The notes under the pieces: model-generated
Told to the model about the DNA's origin: nothing
Seen by the model: the letters and a program-made list of their open reading frames with translations, nothing else
Database searches by the model: none
Source: CAYGSN01 sp964352675
GTDB taxonomy: Bacteria; Pseudomonadota; Alphaproteobacteria; Micavibrionales; Micavibrionaceae
Direction: 5' to 3'
Length of the DNA stretch: 12,510 nt
Assembly: GCA_964352675.1 (NCBI GenBank)
Contig: CAYGSN010000041.1
Span: forward strand, 1 to 12,510
Shown: positions 11,927-12,510 of the stretch, piece by piece
How positions within the stretch are numbered: the first letter of the stretch is position 1
Layout: each line of letters opens with the position of its first letter
Position numbers and translations under genes: made by a program

Positions 11927-12510
11927 GTGAGTTTATCAAGCGAAATGCAGCGTGTCGCGCCCGATTACCGTTATGCGCTTTTGGCCTTACCAGGTGGTGA
12001 TTTACCAGAGTTGAGCTGTGAGGCCAATAAGTATCTTATTGCGCCTGAGAACTTAACAATAGGCCGCTTGGAAGAAGCGGTGTGTCAGGCAGCGGAGGTG
12101 GCCAGTTTTCATTTTGATACAGGCATGGAGGAGAGTGCGCGCGTTGCTAAAGCAGCAAAAAGGCATGCTTTGTTTCTAAAAAGTGCAAAAGCCAAGGATG
12201 GAACGATGCTATTTTTCATGGCAGATGAAAAAGTTTATGGCTATGCGCGCGTTTTACCGGTAACCAGACGCCAATTCCAAAGCTACCTGGACAGATATGA
12301 TCCTCCCGAATCAGGTTTTGATACCTGCGACCCTGCACTTTTGGAAACGGGAGATGCCGTCATTTATAGGCAAGCTCTGGTTTTGCCGGAGCTAAAGGGT
12401 GTTACAGGAACCAATAAACATTATCTCCAGCAAGCGGCAATGATGCGTTTGATGGCAGGGTTTTTGACACCAAGCAATGTTAATAAGGGCGTCGATTTAT
12501 ACTTTACGAC
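11927..12510 (+). CDS. unrecognised protein, N-terminal 194 residues (runs off right edge)
   Basis: An open frame runs from GTG 11927 to the window edge with no stop. GGAGG lies 6 bases upstream of the start and a consensus-like promoter lies at 11868-11896, so it is very probably expressed. The product is soluble-looking with no signal peptide. A strand-like LFFMADEKVYGYARVLPV lies at about residues 98-115, and a later stretch reads ALVLPELKGVTGTNKHYLQQ, then MMRLMAGFL. The order (hydrophobic strand, LP-x-L-x-G, long helix) is faintly reminiscent of a GNAT acyltransferase core, but the glycine motif is not clear and I would not assign it. Codons are richer in A/T endings (TTA, TTG, GCA, AAA) than in gyrA or recG, which could reflect acquisition or weak codon selection. 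Confidence 0.75.
   Translation, partial: MSLSSEMQRVAPDYRYALLALPGGDLPELSCEANKYLIAPENLTIGRLEEAVCQAAEVASFHFDTGMEESARVAKAAKRHALFLKSAKAKDGTMLFFMADEKVYGYARVLPVTRRQFQSYLDRYDPPESGFDTCDPALLETGDAVIYRQALVLPELKGVTGTNKHYLQQAAMMRLMAGFLTPSNVNKGVDLYFT

Noticed and set aside
1..12510. CRISPR array, insertion sequence, toxin-antitoxin pair or defence operon
   Set aside because: No regularly spaced repeats, transposase-like product, terminal inverted repeats or small overlapping gene pair of the right type were seen.

Overview
The window looks like ordinary chromosome from an alphaproteobacterium. GyrA carries the C-terminal-domain insertion typical of alphaproteobacterial gyrases. The uvrA / ssb / gyrA / coaD neighbourhood and the head-to-head recG / sdhE pair are also familiar from that class. 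Moderate G+C, with AT-rich spacers, would fit a Rhodospirillales- or Micavibrio-like lineage, but the genus cannot be fixed from the sequence alone.

Left part (1-5277). The 5' end of uvrA runs off the left edge on the minus strand. An unrecognised 82-residue acidic ORF lies between it and ssb, in a position where uvrA and ssb are often direct divergent neighbours. After a 318-base AT-rich spacer come ssb and a secreted DUF2059 protein (7-base gap). A hairpin and a probable promoter follow, then gyrA and coaD, which overlap by 14 bases. A tRNA-Lys(UUU) with its own good promoter closes this block. The block covers DNA repair, replication, DNA topology and coenzyme A synthesis.

Middle part (5323-10828). 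A CPA1-type cation:proton antiporter with a cytoplasmic RCK/TrkA-N domain (minus) diverges from a DUF502 membrane protein (plus). The DUF502 gene ends in a 4-base convergent overlap with recG (minus). A class I methyltransferase of unknown substrate lies upstream of recG and probably shares its transcript.

Right part (10829-12510). A compact bidirectional promoter with overlapping -35 hexamers drives the methyltransferase/recG unit leftward and sdhE (SDH flavinylation factor) rightward. sdhE converges with a BtaB-like methyltransferase of betaine-lipid synthesis. In many alphaproteobacteria mfd would follow sdhE, so this is a local rearrangement. The last gene is an unrecognised ORF running off the right edge. 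It has a consensus -35, a perfect 8+1+8 palindrome at its predicted transcription start, and a strong ribosome binding site.

No mobile element, CRISPR array, toxin-antitoxin pair or clear defence system is visible. The most interesting signals are regulatory: two perfect 17-base palindromes placed like operators (ssb and the terminal ORF), and a nearly identical 5' leader shared by two unrelated, distant genes (the 82-residue ORF and the methyltransferase at 10828).
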